Below are positions 24,680 through 33,464 of a stretch of DNA of 64,000 nucleotides, piece after piece (positions within the stretch are counted from its first letter, which is position 1; each line of letters opens with the position of its first letter). This DNA comes from RBG-16-66-20 sp040752005 (GTDB taxonomy: Bacteria > Pseudomonadota > Gammaproteobacteria > Burkholderiales > SG8-39), in assembly GCA_040752005.1 (NCBI GenBank), contig JBFMFX010000014.1, positions 35,557-99,556 of the forward strand, in the 5' to 3' direction. The translations under genes and the position numbers were made by a program. The notes beneath the pieces were generated by a model. That model saw only the letters and a program-made list of their open reading frames with translations. It did no database searches and was not told where the DNA came from.

Positions 24680-25354
24680 TCAGCGTTGTCGGCGCGCAAT
24701 TGCCTCTGTGGCGTCGGCGAGCGCGCAGTAGAGCGGCTCCAGCTCCGGCGCCGCCGCCCGGATAGCCTGCAGATGCGCGGCGACCGTCGTCCAGTCGCCG
24801 CGCGCGATCGGCCCGGTCAGCTCGAAGCCGTTCTCCATCGTCCGTCGCATGAGCGGCTCCAGCGCCTCCTGCGGCGCCCCCGCCTCGCGCAGCAGCCTCG
24901 CCGCCGCCGCATGCAGTGCGACCAAATACGGCGACGCGAAGACCGCTCCGGCGTGATAGAGGACGCGGCGCTCGTCGGCAAGCGGAAACGGCCGCAGTCC
25001 CAGTGTCTCCGCCAACCAGAAGCCGCGCGCCCGCGCTTCCCCCGTTTCGGCGGTCACCGCGGCCCAGGCGCCGTCGAGCTGCTCCGGTCCTCGGGCGCGG
25101 GTAAACGTCTGCAGCGGATGGACACTGAAGCGCCGTTCGTGCGGATCGAGCGCGGACAGCGGCGTCGCCCCGCTGACATGCGCGACCCACGGCCCCCGTG
25201 CAATGGACGCCGCCACCTTCGCGATCGCTCCGTCCGGGACGCAGACGAGGACGAGCTCGGCCTCTTCACGCAGCGCGATGCCGCGCTCGGCGAGGCGCGC
25301 GCCGACGGCCGAGCCGACCCGGCCGGCGCCGATGACCTTGACGCTGTTGAACAC
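24680..25354 (-). CDS. Rossmann-like and DUF2520 domain protein
   Basis: 224 aa from ATG 25354. The N terminus VKVIGAGRVGSAVGARLAERG is an NAD(P)-binding GxGxxG fold, then VLVCVPDGAIAKVAA and HVSGATPLSALDP. The C-terminal half (SVHPLQTFT, YHAGAVFASPYLVALHAAA, and LTGPIARGDW) is DUF2520. The architecture resembles ketopantoate reductase and other 6-phosphogluconate-dehydrogenase-like enzymes. DUF2520 genes are often found beside pan genes, so a role in pantothenate synthesis is reasonable but unproven. Confidence 0.85.
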   Translation of the reverse strand: MFNSVKVIGAGRVGSAVGARLAERGIALREEAELVLVCVPDGAIAKVAASIARGPWVAHVSGATPLSALDPHERRFSVHPLQTFTRARGPEQLDGAWAAVTAETGEARARGFWLAETLGLRPFPLADERRVLYHAGAVFASPYLVALHAAAARLLREAGAPQEALEPLMRRTMENGFELTGPIARGDWTTVAAHLQAIRAAAPELEPLYCALADATEAIARRQR

Positions 25355-25373
25355 GGGCCGCTTCGGCTTCGCG

Positions 25374-26270
25374 CTAGTCGGGGAACACGCCCGTGGAAAG
25401 GTACCGGTCGCCGCGGTCGCAGACGATCGTGACGAGGACGGCGTTCCTCAGTTCCTTCGCCACGCGCAGCGCGGCCGCCATCGCACCACCCGAAGAGATG
25501 CCCGCAAAGATGCCCTCCTCGCGCGCAAGCCGCCGGGTCATTTCCTCGGCCTCCGCCTGGCCGACGTACTCGAGCCGGTCCACGCGCGAGCGCTCGTAGA
25601 TTCTGGGCAGGTACGCCTCCGGCCACTTGCGGATGCCGGGAATCTGCGCGCCCTCCTCCGGCTGGCAGCCGATCACCTGGATGGCGGGGTTCTTTTCCTT
25701 GAAGAAGCGCGAGCAGCCCATGATCGTGCCGGTGGTCCCCATCGAGGAGACGAAATGGGTGATCTTCCCCTGCGTGTCGCGCCAGATCTCGGGGCCGGTG
25801 CCGACGTAGTGCGCCAGCGGGTTGTCCGGGTTGGCGAACTGATCGAGCATCACCCCCCTGCCCTCCTTCACCATCCGCTCGGCGAGGTCGCGCGCGGCTT
25901 CCATGCCGCCTTTCTGCGGCGTGAGGATGATCTCGGCGCCGTAGGCGCGCATCGTCTGCCGGCGCTCGACCGAGAGGTGCTCGGGCATGATGAGGATCAT
26001 GCGGTAGCCGCGGATCGCCGCGGCCATCGCCAGCGCGATGCCGGTGTTGCCGGAGGTGGGCTCGATGAGCGTATCGCCGCGCCGGATCTCGCCGCGCGCC
26101 TCCGCCCCCCGGATCATCGCGATCGCGGGCCGGTCCTTGACCGACCCTGCCGGATTGTTGCCCTCCAGCTTCGCAAGGAAGACGTTGCCGCGGCGCGCGT
26201 TCTCCTCGCCCGGCAGGCGCTGCAGGCGCACGAGCGGCGTGTTGCCGATGAAGTCCTCGATGGTGCGCAT
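25374..26270 (-). CDS. cysM: Cysteine synthase B (O-acetylserine sulfhydrylase)
   Basis: 298 aa; the start shares one base with the hldD stop (TGATG). PLP lysine in NNPAGSVKDRPA, the PTSGNTGIALA phosphate loop, GTTGTIMG, and the C-terminal GISSGGAM identify the fold-type II family; the short length and EGAQIPGIRKWPEAYLP point to CysM rather than CysK. It makes cysteine from O-acetylserine and sulfide or thiosulfate. Confidence 0.93.
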   Translation of the reverse strand: MRTIEDFIGNTPLVRLQRLPGEENARRGNVFLAKLEGNNPAGSVKDRPAIAMIRGAEARGEIRRGDTLIEPTSGNTGIALAMAAAIRGYRMILIMPEHLSVERRQTMRAYGAEIILTPQKGGMEAARDLAERMVKEGRGVMLDQFANPDNPLAHYVGTGPEIWRDTQGKITHFVSSMGTTGTIMGCSRFFKEKNPAIQVIGCQPEEGAQIPGIRKWPEAYLPRIYERSRVDRLEYVGQAEAEEMTRRLAREEGIFAGISSGGAMAAALRVAKELRNAVLVTIVCDRGDRYLSTGVFPD

Positions 26271-27250
26271 CAGGCGGTCTCCAGCTCGCGCACGTAGGCG
26301 GCGACGCCTTCCTCGACCGGCATGAAGCGGCCGCCGTAGCCCGCCTCGCGCAGCCGTGTCAGGTCGGCCTCGGTGAAGGCCTGGTAGCGCTCGCGAAGCT
26401 GCGGCGGGAAGGGCACGTACTCGATCAGCCCCTCGCGCGCCAGTTCCGCGGCCGAGTGCGCCGTGCCGCGCACCGTGTTGATCACCGCGGCGGCAAGCGC
26501 GTTGAAGCTCTGCGCGCGCCCGGTGCCGCAGTTGAAGATCCCGGAGAGGTCGCGGTGCTCGAGGAAGAACAGGTTGACGCGCACCGCGTCGTCCACGTGG
26601 AGGAAGTCGCGCCGCTGCTCGCCGTCGGCGTAGCCGTGCGAGCCGACAAAGAGCTTCACCTTCCCCTCGGCGCGGAACTGGCGCCAGGCGTGGTACGCCA
26701 CCGAGGCCATGCGCCCCTTGTGCGCCTCGCCCGGCCCGTACACGTTGAAGTAGCGCAGCCCCACCACCTGCGCGGTGCGCGAGGCGAGCGCGCGCCGCAC
26801 GTGCTGGTCGAACAGGAACTTGGAATACCCGTACACGTTGAGCGGCCGCTCGTTGGCGCGCTCCTCGGCGAACACGCGGCCGGCGCCGTACACTGCCGCC
26901 GAGGAGGCGTAGAGCATCGGCACCTCCTCTTCCTGCGCCCAGTCGAGGAGCGCCTTCGAGTACTGGTAGTTGTTCTCCATCACGTAGCGCCCGTCCGGGT
27001 GCATCGTGTCGGAGCACGCCCCCTGGTGCAGCAGTGCCTCGATCGCGCCGTCAAAGTGCCCGGCGGTCAATCGCGCGAGGAACTCGCGCTTGTCCATGTA
27101 GTCCTCGATCTCCAGCCCGGCGAGATTCGAGACTTTCGCCGCATTCTCGAGGTTGTCCACCGCGAGGATTTCGGTGACGCCGGCCTCGTTCAGGGCCCGC
27201 ACCAGCCGCGAGCCGATGAACCCGGCGGCGCCGGTGACGACAGTGCGCAT
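26270..27250 (-). CDS. hldD: ADP-L-glycero-D-manno-heptose 6-epimerase
   Basis: 326 aa from ATG 27250. TGAAGFIGSRLVRALNEAGVTEILAVDNL is the NADP-binding start; YASSAAVYG and YGYSKFLFDQHVR carry the catalytic Ser/Tyr-Lys set. The rest matches RfaD/HldD closely (QGACSDTMHPDGRYVMENNYQYSKALLDWA). It completes the ADP-heptose used for the LPS inner core. It lies 10 nt downstream of the heptose kinase gene. Confidence 0.96.
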   Translation of the reverse strand: MRTVVTGAAGFIGSRLVRALNEAGVTEILAVDNLENAAKVSNLAGLEIEDYMDKREFLARLTAGHFDGAIEALLHQGACSDTMHPDGRYVMENNYQYSKALLDWAQEEEVPMLYASSAAVYGAGRVFAEERANERPLNVYGYSKFLFDQHVRRALASRTAQVVGLRYFNVYGPGEAHKGRMASVAYHAWRQFRAEGKVKLFVGSHGYADGEQRRDFLHVDDAVRVNLFFLEHRDLSGIFNCGTGRAQSFNALAAAVINTVRGTAHSAAELAREGLIEYVPFPPQLRERYQAFTEADLTRLREAGYGGRFMPVEEGVAAYVRELETA

Positions 27251-27260
27251 GCGATCTCCG

Positions 27261-28235
27261 TTACGGGTGCGTTGCGAACAATTCCTTGCGCGTGACCACC
27301 GCGGTGCCGAGCTTGGTCACCTTGATGCCGCCGGCCCGGTTGGCGAGGCGCACCGCCTGCTCCATGCGCAGGCCCGAGGCGAGCATGACGCCGAGCGTGG
27401 CGATCACGGTGTCGCCGGCGCCGCTCACGTCGTACACTTCGCGCTTGTCGGCGGGCACGTGCAGCGCGCCGCCCGCGCGGTACAGCGTCATGCCCTCCTC
27501 GCCGCGGGTGAGCAGCAGCGCATCCAGGCCGAGGGCGCGGCGCAGCCGCTGCGCGCGCCGCTCGAGGTCGCGCTCGTTCTTCCACGACCCGGTCACGGCG
27601 CGCAGCTCGGCGGTGTTCGGCGTCACCACGTTCGCGCCCCTGTAGCGCGAGTAGTCGTCGCCCTTGGGGTCCACCAGCACCCGCTTTCCGGCCGCGCGCG
27701 CGAGTCGGATCATGCGCGCGATGTGCGCAAGCCCTCCCTTGCCGTAGTCCGAAAGGATCACCACGTCGCAGCGCGCGAGCGCCGCCTCGAAGTCGGCGAG
27801 TTTGGAGGCGAGCACCTCGCGCGAGGGCGGCGTCTCGAAATCCACGCGCAGGAGCTGCTGGCGCCGGCCGATGACGCGCAGCTTCTGCGTGGTGCGGATC
27901 GAGCCGTCCACGTGAAAGCTCACCTCGACGCCGGCCTGCTCGAGGAGCAGGCGCAGCCGCTCGCCCTCGGCGTCCTTGCCGACCACCGAAAGCAGCAGCG
28001 TGCGTGCGCCGAGCGCGGCGCAGTTGGCGGCGACGTTCGCCGCGCCGCCGGCGCGCGCCTCCTCGCGACGAAAGAGCACGATCGGCACCGGCGCCTCGGG
28101 CGAGATGCGCGTCGCCTCGCCGTGCCAGTAGCGGTCGAGCATCACATCGCCCACCACCAGCACCCGGGCGCGGCGCGTGTTCGGCATGCGCGCGCCGCGC
28201 GAGCCGGCGGCACGCGGCGCGGCGTCGGCGCTCAT
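27261..28235 (-). CDS. hldE1: D-glycero-beta-D-manno-heptose-7-phosphate kinase
   Basis: 324 aa; the ATG at 28235 overlaps the ugd stop (ATGA). It is a PfkB/ribokinase-fold sugar kinase: VLVVGDVMLDRYWHGEATRISPEAPVPIV, GGAANVAANCAALGA, VDPKGDDYSRYRGA, TPN, and the anion hole/catalytic DVSGAGDTVIATL. Only the kinase half of HldE is present; the adenylyltransferase (RfaE2) domain is missing and must be encoded elsewhere, as is usual in betaproteobacteria. It phosphorylates heptose-7-phosphate at C1. Confidence 0.93.
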   Translation of the reverse strand: MSADAAPRAAGSRGARMPNTRRARVLVVGDVMLDRYWHGEATRISPEAPVPIVLFRREEARAGGAANVAANCAALGARTLLLSVVGKDAEGERLRLLLEQAGVEVSFHVDGSIRTTQKLRVIGRRQQLLRVDFETPPSREVLASKLADFEAALARCDVVILSDYGKGGLAHIARMIRLARAAGKRVLVDPKGDDYSRYRGANVVTPNTAELRAVTGSWKNERDLERRAQRLRRALGLDALLLTRGEEGMTLYRAGGALHVPADKREVYDVSGAGDTVIATLGVMLASGLRMEQAVRLANRAGGIKVTKLGTAVVTRKELFATHP

Positions 28236-29557
28236 CCGGCCCGCCCGATCGGAAAGTATTCGAAGCCCGCCGCGCGCATCGCGACCGGATCGTAGAGGTT
28301 GCGGCCGTCGAAGATCGCCGGCGTCCTCAGGCGCCGCTTCACCTCGGCGAAATCCGGGCTCCTGAACTCCTGCCATTCGGTGACCACCGCGAGCGCGTCG
28401 CAGCCTTCCAGCGCCTCGAGCGCGCCGGCGGCGATTTCCACCCTCCGCGTGCCCGCATACAGGCGGCGCGCTTCGGCGCCAGCGGCCGGATCGTAGCCGC
28501 GCACCGCGGCGCCAGCGGCGAGAAGGTCGGCGATCAGCGCGCGGCTCGGCGCCTCGCGCATGTCGTCGGTGCCGGGCTTGAAGGCGAGGCCCCAGACGGC
28601 GAAGCGCCGGCCCGAGAGATCGGCGCCGAAGCGCCGTTTGATCTTTTCCGCGAGCACCCGTTTCTGCGCCTCGTTCGCCTGCTCGGCCGCCGCCACCACG
28701 CGCAGCGGCTGGCCGGCGCTCTGTGCCGTGGCGACGAGCGCGCGCAGGTCCTTGGGAAAGCACGAGCCGCCGAACCCGACGCCGGCGTAGAGAAAATGCG
28801 TGCCGATGCGGTGGTCGGCACCGATGCCGCGCCGGATCTCCTCGATGTCGGCGCCGAGCGCCTCGGCGAGGTTGGCCAGCTCGTTCATGAACGAAATGCG
28901 CGTGGCGAGCATCGCGTTGGCGGCGTACTTCGCCAGCTCCGCCGATCGCACGCCCATCACCATCATGCGCTCGCGGTTGCGCTGGAACGGCGCGTACAGC
29001 TCGCGCAGCAGCGCGGTGGCGCGCTCGTCGTGCGAGCCGACGATGATGCGGTCCGGGCGCATGAAGTCCTCGACCGCGCCGCCTTCCTTGAGGAATTCCG
29101 GATTGGAGACGACGCTGAACTCGTGCGCCGCGCCGCGGCGCACGAGCTCGGCGGCGATCGCCTCGCGCACCCGGTCGCAGGTGCCCACCGGCACGGTGGA
29201 CTTGATCGCGATCACGCGATAGCCGTCCATGTGGCGCGCGATCGCGCGCGCAGCGGCGAGCACGTGCCGCAGGTCGGCGGCGCCGTTCTCCTCCGGCGGC
29301 GTGCCGACGGCGATCATCTGCAGCACGCCGTGCGCCGCCGCCGCAGCGGCGTCGGTCGTGAACGCGAGCCGTCCGGCGGCGCGATTGCGGGCGACCAGCG
29401 GCTCCAGACCCGGCTCGTAGATCGGGATCCGGCCGGCGTTGAGCGCCGCGACCTTCGCCTCGTCCACGTCCAGGCACAGCACGCGGTTGCCCATCTCGGC
29501 GAGACAGGCGCCGGTGACCAGCCCGACGTATCCGGTGCCGACGATGCTGACGTTCAT
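28232..29557 (-). CDS. ugd: UDP-glucose 6-dehydrogenase
   Basis: 441 aa from ATG 29557. MNVSIVGTGYVGLVTGACLAEMGNRVLCLDVD is the NAD-binding start, and GVGFGGSCFPKDLRAL contains the catalytic cysteine near residue 260. GLAFKPGTDDMREAPS is the conserved C-terminal UDP-binding hinge. It oxidises UDP-glucose to UDP-glucuronate for polysaccharide or lipid A modification. It sits between lapB and the heptose genes, a surface-polysaccharide cluster. Confidence 0.96.
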   Translation of the reverse strand: MNVSIVGTGYVGLVTGACLAEMGNRVLCLDVDEAKVAALNAGRIPIYEPGLEPLVARNRAAGRLAFTTDAAAAAAHGVLQMIAVGTPPEENGAADLRHVLAAARAIARHMDGYRVIAIKSTVPVGTCDRVREAIAAELVRRGAAHEFSVVSNPEFLKEGGAVEDFMRPDRIIVGSHDERATALLRELYAPFQRNRERMMVMGVRSAELAKYAANAMLATRISFMNELANLAEALGADIEEIRRGIGADHRIGTHFLYAGVGFGGSCFPKDLRALVATAQSAGQPLRVVAAAEQANEAQKRVLAEKIKRRFGADLSGRRFAVWGLAFKPGTDDMREAPSRALIADLLAAGAAVRGYDPAAGAEARRLYAGTRRVEIAAGALEALEGCDALAVVTEWQEFRSPDFAEVKRRLRTPAIFDGRNLYDPVAMRAAGFEYFPIGRAG

Positions 29558-29567
29558 GCGTGTCCCT

Positions 29568-30749
29568 TCATGGCGTGAGCTCGAACTCCTCGCTGCGGCG
29601 CGGTGGGTAGCTCTCCCAGGCGCCGCAGCCGGGGCAGAGCCAGTGGAACTGGCGCGCCTTGAAGCCGCAACTCTCGCAGCGGTAGCGCGCGAGGCGCCGC
29701 GTGTGGCTGTGCACGAGGTTGCGCACCAGCTCCAGATCGCGGCGGCGCTCCGGGTTTGCCGCGGCGACGATCTGCGCTTCGAGCAGCCGGTCCAGGCCGA
29801 GCAGCGTCGGGTTGCGCCGCAGTTCGTCGCGCACCAGCCGGTACGCCGCTTCCGCCCCCTTCGCTTCGAGCGTGTACTGGAAGACCGCGTCGAGCAGGTC
29901 GAGCGAAGGGTAGCGCTCCAGGTACCCGGTGAGCAGCGTCAACCCTTCCTCCAGCCGCCCGGCATCGCGGTGCGCTTCCAGCAGGCGCTGCGCGACCAGC
30001 GCGAGGTAGGCGGGGTTCTGCGACTCGATTCTCTTCCAGTGTGCGATGGCGCCGTCGAGGTTGCCGGCGGCGCGCTCGAGATCCCCCAAGGCGAGGCTCG
30101 CCCGCACGCACCTGCGGTTGGTTTCCAGCGCCTCGGCAAGGCGCGCGCGCGCGTCGTCCGGGCGCGAGTGCGTCGCGTCGGTGGCCGCCAGCTCGCACAG
30201 GAACTGCGCGATCTCGCGCGCACGCGAGACGCCGGTTTCCTTCTCCAGTCGCCGCGCCATCTCGATCGCCTTCGCCCACTCCTTCTCCTGCTGGAAGATC
30301 TGCAGCAGGAACGCGCGCGCCTCGGCCGCGTGCGGGCCCTGCTCGGCGAGGCGCCGAAAGATCTCCTCGGCGCGGTCGAGGATTCCCGCCTTGAGGTAGT
30401 CCTGCCCCAGCTCATAGAGCGCCGCCGCGCGCCGCTCCGGGCCGAGGTCGGCGCGCTCGACCAGGTGCTGGTGCATGCGAATCGCGCGGTCGTATTCGCC
30501 GCGGCGGCGAAAGAGGCTGCCGAGCGCGAAGTGCAGCTCCACCGTCTCGGGATCCACCTTCACGACCTCGATGAAGGCCTCGATCGCCTTGTCCGGCTGC
30601 TCGTTGAGCAGGAAGTTGAGTCCGCGAAAGTACGAGTTGGGGAGCGCGCGCGAGTCGCGCACCAGATGCTTGATGTCGATGCGCGCCGCGAACCACCCCA
30701 GTCCGAACAGGATCGGGATGACGAGCAGCCACCAGGGCTCGAACTCCAT
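29568..30749 (-). CDS. lapB: LPS assembly protein B (TPR protein with rubredoxin-like tail)
   Basis: 393 aa from ATG 30749. One N-terminal membrane anchor (WWLLVIPILFGLGWFAARID), then SRALPNSYFRGLNFLLNEQPDKAIEAF and a series of TPR repeats, ending with a CESCG...CPGC zinc/rubredoxin domain. LapB links LpxC turnover by FtsH to LPS synthesis. lapA starts its stop-adjacent partner 1 nt upstream, the normal lapAB arrangement. Confidence 0.95.
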   Translation of the reverse strand: MEFEPWWLLVIPILFGLGWFAARIDIKHLVRDSRALPNSYFRGLNFLLNEQPDKAIEAFIEVVKVDPETVELHFALGSLFRRRGEYDRAIRMHQHLVERADLGPERRAAALYELGQDYLKAGILDRAEEIFRRLAEQGPHAAEARAFLLQIFQQEKEWAKAIEMARRLEKETGVSRAREIAQFLCELAATDATHSRPDDARARLAEALETNRRCVRASLALGDLERAAGNLDGAIAHWKRIESQNPAYLALVAQRLLEAHRDAGRLEEGLTLLTGYLERYPSLDLLDAVFQYTLEAKGAEAAYRLVRDELRRNPTLLGLDRLLEAQIVAAANPERRRDLELVRNLVHSHTRRLARYRCESCGFKARQFHWLCPGCGAWESYPPRRSEEFELTP

Positions 30750-31040
30750 TCAGCCCTCGGCGGGGCGCGGAGGCGCAGCCGCAGCAGGCTCCTTGTCTGC
30801 GCTCGCGCGCGCCTGCGCAAGGCGCGCGATCTCGCGCCGCTGGCGCAGCAGGGCCGTCGCCGCCGCGATCAGACCGAGCGCCACCCCGCCGACGAAAAAC
30901 CCGAGCAGAAGTACGGCAAGCGGCAGCTGCCAGCTCACGTCGAAGAAAAACCGCAGGGTCACAGGCTCGGTGTTCTTGGCGGCAAAGGCGAGCAGCAGCA
31001 CGAACAGCACCAGCCGGACTGCCCAGGTCAGGGTTCGCAT
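30750..31040 (-). CDS. lapA: LPS assembly protein A (DUF1049)
   Basis: 96 aa from ATG 31040. Two membrane segments (VRLVLFVLLLAFAA and PLAVLLLGFFVGGVALGLIAAATALL) flank the family motif NTEPVTLRFFFDVSWQLPL; a short charged, proline-rich cytoplasmic tail follows. It works with LapB in the inner membrane. Confidence 0.92.
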   Translation of the reverse strand: MRTLTWAVRLVLFVLLLAFAAKNTEPVTLRFFFDVSWQLPLAVLLLGFFVGGVALGLIAAATALLRQRREIARLAQARASADKEPAAAAPPRPAEG

Positions 31041-31088
31041 GGCGGTGATCCTCTTCCGGCGACGGCGCGCGGCGTCGCCGCCGGCGCG

Positions 31089-31610
31089 TCAGTTGTTCGC
31101 CGCACGCCCCGGCCGCGGCGGCATCACCAACGTCGCATCCGGGTCGTCGGCCGGCGCCACCGGCCGCGGTGCGGCGGCCGGCTGCGGCGACGACGACGGG
31201 CCTTGCGGCTGTGGTGCCGGCTGCACCTGTGACGCGGGTGCCTGCGGCTGCGACGCCGGTGGCTGCGGCTGTGGCGCCGGCGCCTGCGGTTTCAGGCGCG
31301 GCCGCGGCATGACCAGGGTCGCGTCCGCGTCGGCGCGGTCCACCCGTTCGCGCAGCTCCTTGCCCGCCTTGAAGTGCGGCACGTACTTCTCCGGCACCTG
31401 CACCTTCTCGCCCGACTTCGGGTTGCGGCCGATGCGCGGCGGCCGGTAATTGAGCCCGAAGCTGCCGAAACCGCGAATCTCAATCCGGTTGCCCGACAGC
31501 AGCGCGTGCGTCATCGCGTCGAGGATCATTTTCACCGCATATTCGGCGTCCTTGGCGACCAGTTGCGGATAGCGCTGCGCCAGCCGGGCGATCAGTTCGG
31601 ACTTGGTCAT
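31089..31610 (-). CDS. ihfB: Integration host factor beta subunit with long proline/glutamine tail
   Basis: 173 aa from ATG 31610. Residues 1-95 are a normal IHF/HU fold: MTKSELIARLAQRYPQ, a NRIEIRGFGSFGLNYRPPRIGRNPKSGEKV DNA-intercalating beta arm, and PHFKAGKELRERVD. Typical IhfB stops near residue 95-105. Here about 75 residues of Pro/Gln/Ala repeats follow, bracketed by two copies of the motif DATLVMP (residues about 96-102 and 157-163). It bends DNA as a heterodimer with IhfA. The tail has no known function. Downstream of rpsA by 33 nt, the conserved arrangement. Confidence 0.93.
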   Translation of the reverse strand: MTKSELIARLAQRYPQLVAKDAEYAVKMILDAMTHALLSGNRIEIRGFGSFGLNYRPPRIGRNPKSGEKVQVPEKYVPHFKAGKELRERVDRADADATLVMPRPRLKPQAPAPQPQPPASQPQAPASQVQPAPQPQGPSSSPQPAAAPRPVAPADDPDATLVMPPRPGRAANN

Positions 31611-31643
31611 CGGACTCCTCCCTGAGCCTGGGGAACGCTCCGG

Positions 31644-33386
31644 CTACTTCGGGTTGCCGCCGCCCTTGTCGAGCTTGGCGCGCAGCAGCGCGCCGAGGTT
31701 GGTCGAGCCGGCGCTCGCCGCCGCCTGCTCGCTCTTCAACTGCTTCATCGCCTCGGTTTCCTCGGCGAGCTCCCTCGCCTTCACCGACAGGTTGATCGAG
31801 CGGTTCTTGCGGTCCACGTTGATGATCATGGCGGTGACCGTGTCGCCCTCCTTGAGCACCGTGCGCAGGTCCTCGATGCGGTCGCGCGAGAACTCGGAGG
31901 CGCGCAGGTACCCCTCCACCTCCGGCGTGAGCGCGATCACCGCGCCCTTGGCGTCCACCGACTTGACGGTGCCGGTCACCACGCTGTTCTTGTCGTGCGC
32001 GGCGATGAAATTGGTGAAGGGATCGCCTTCGAGCTGCTTGATGCCGAGGGAGATGCGCTCGCGCTCGACGTCAATGCCGAGCACCACGGTCTCGACCTCG
32101 TCGCCCTTCTTGAAGCGCTTGACCGCCTCCTCGCCGGGCAGGGTCCAGGACAGGTCCGACAGATGCACCAGGCCGTCTATGCCGCCGGGCAGTCCGACGA
32201 ACACGCCGAAGTCGGTGATGGACTTGATGACGCCCTTGACGCGGTCGCCCTTCTTGTATTCGCGCGCGAAGTCCTCCCACGGATTCGGCATGCACTGCTT
32301 CATGCCGAGCGAGATCCGGCGCCGCTCCTCGTCTATTTCTAGGATCATCACCTCGACCTCGTCGCCGACCTGCGCCACCTTGGACGGGTGCACGTTCTTG
32401 TTGGTCCAGTCCATCTCCGAGACGTGCACCAGCCCCTCGATTCCCGGCTCGATCTCGACGAACGCGCCGTAGTCGGTGATGTTGGTGACCTTGCCGAACA
32501 GCCGCGTGCCGCGCGGATAGCGTCGCGAGATGCCGACCCAGGGATCATCGCCGAGCTGCTTCAGGCCGAGCGAAACCCGGTTCTTCTCGGCGTCGAACTT
32601 GAGCACCTTCGCGGTCACCTCGTCGCCGACGTTGACCACTTCCGAGGGATGCTTGACGCGCCGCCAGGCGAGGTCGGTGATGTGCAGCAGCCCGTCTATT
32701 CCGCCGAGGTCCACGAACGCGCCGTAGTCGGTGATGTTCTTGACGATGCCCTTGACGATCGCCCCCTCGGTGAGCGTGGCGAGCAGCGCCTCGCGCTCGG
32801 CGCCGACGGTCTCTTCGAGCACCGCGCGGCGCGACACCACCACGTTGTTGCGCTTGCGGTCGAGCTTGATGACCTTGAATTCCATCTGCTTGCCCTCGTA
32901 GGGCGTCGTGTCCTTCACCGGCCGCAGATCGATGAGCGAGCCCGGCAGGAACGCGCGGATGCCCTTCACCATCACGGTGAGCCCGCCCTTCACCTTGCCG
33001 GTGATGACGCCCTGGACTTTCTCGCCGGTCTGCAGCGCCTTTTCCAGCTCCAGCCAGGCGGCCATGCGCTTCGCCTTCTCGCGCGACAGGCGAGTCTCGC
33101 CGAAGCCATCCTCCAGCGCCTCGATCGCCACCGCCACGAAGTCCCCCGGCTTCACTTCGACCTCGCCGGCGTCGTTCATGAACTCCTCGATCGGGATCAG
33201 GCTCTCGGACTTCAGGCCGGCGTTGACCACGACGAAGTTCTGGTCCACGCGCACCACTTCGGCGGTGATGACCTCGCCGACGCGCATTTCCTTGCGCGTC
33301 AGGCTTTCTTCGAACAGGGCGGCGAACGACTCGGGAGCGGACTGCTGGGACGGCGAAGCGGGTGCGGCGGAAGAGACAGCGGCCAT
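31644..33386 (-). CDS. rpsA: 30S ribosomal protein S1
   Basis: 580 aa from ATG 33386 (MAAVSSAAPASPSQQ). Six S1 RNA-binding domains follow one another; repeated segments such as ITDYGAFVDLGGIDGLLHITDLAW and ITDYGAFVEIEPGIEGLVHVSEMDW are visible. It brings mRNA to the 30S subunit. The start is placed after a short AT-richer leader because an upstream in-frame ATG at 33452 would add a non-conserved basic extension. The leader (33387-33464) has a GGCTTGC/GCAAGCC hairpin. Confidence 0.96.
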   Translation of the reverse strand: MAAVSSAAPASPSQQSAPESFAALFEESLTRKEMRVGEVITAEVVRVDQNFVVVNAGLKSESLIPIEEFMNDAGEVEVKPGDFVAVAIEALEDGFGETRLSREKAKRMAAWLELEKALQTGEKVQGVITGKVKGGLTVMVKGIRAFLPGSLIDLRPVKDTTPYEGKQMEFKVIKLDRKRNNVVVSRRAVLEETVGAEREALLATLTEGAIVKGIVKNITDYGAFVDLGGIDGLLHITDLAWRRVKHPSEVVNVGDEVTAKVLKFDAEKNRVSLGLKQLGDDPWVGISRRYPRGTRLFGKVTNITDYGAFVEIEPGIEGLVHVSEMDWTNKNVHPSKVAQVGDEVEVMILEIDEERRRISLGMKQCMPNPWEDFAREYKKGDRVKGVIKSITDFGVFVGLPGGIDGLVHLSDLSWTLPGEEAVKRFKKGDEVETVVLGIDVERERISLGIKQLEGDPFTNFIAAHDKNSVVTGTVKSVDAKGAVIALTPEVEGYLRASEFSRDRIEDLRTVLKEGDTVTAMIINVDRKNRSINLSVKARELAEETEAMKQLKSEQAAASAGSTNLGALLRAKLDKGGGNPK

Positions 33387-33464
33387 GAATGAGTTTTGAG
33401 AAAACCTTTGTTTCCGCAGGCTTGCGGCAAGCCGACGCGGGTTGGGTTGCAAAAGGGGACGCCC

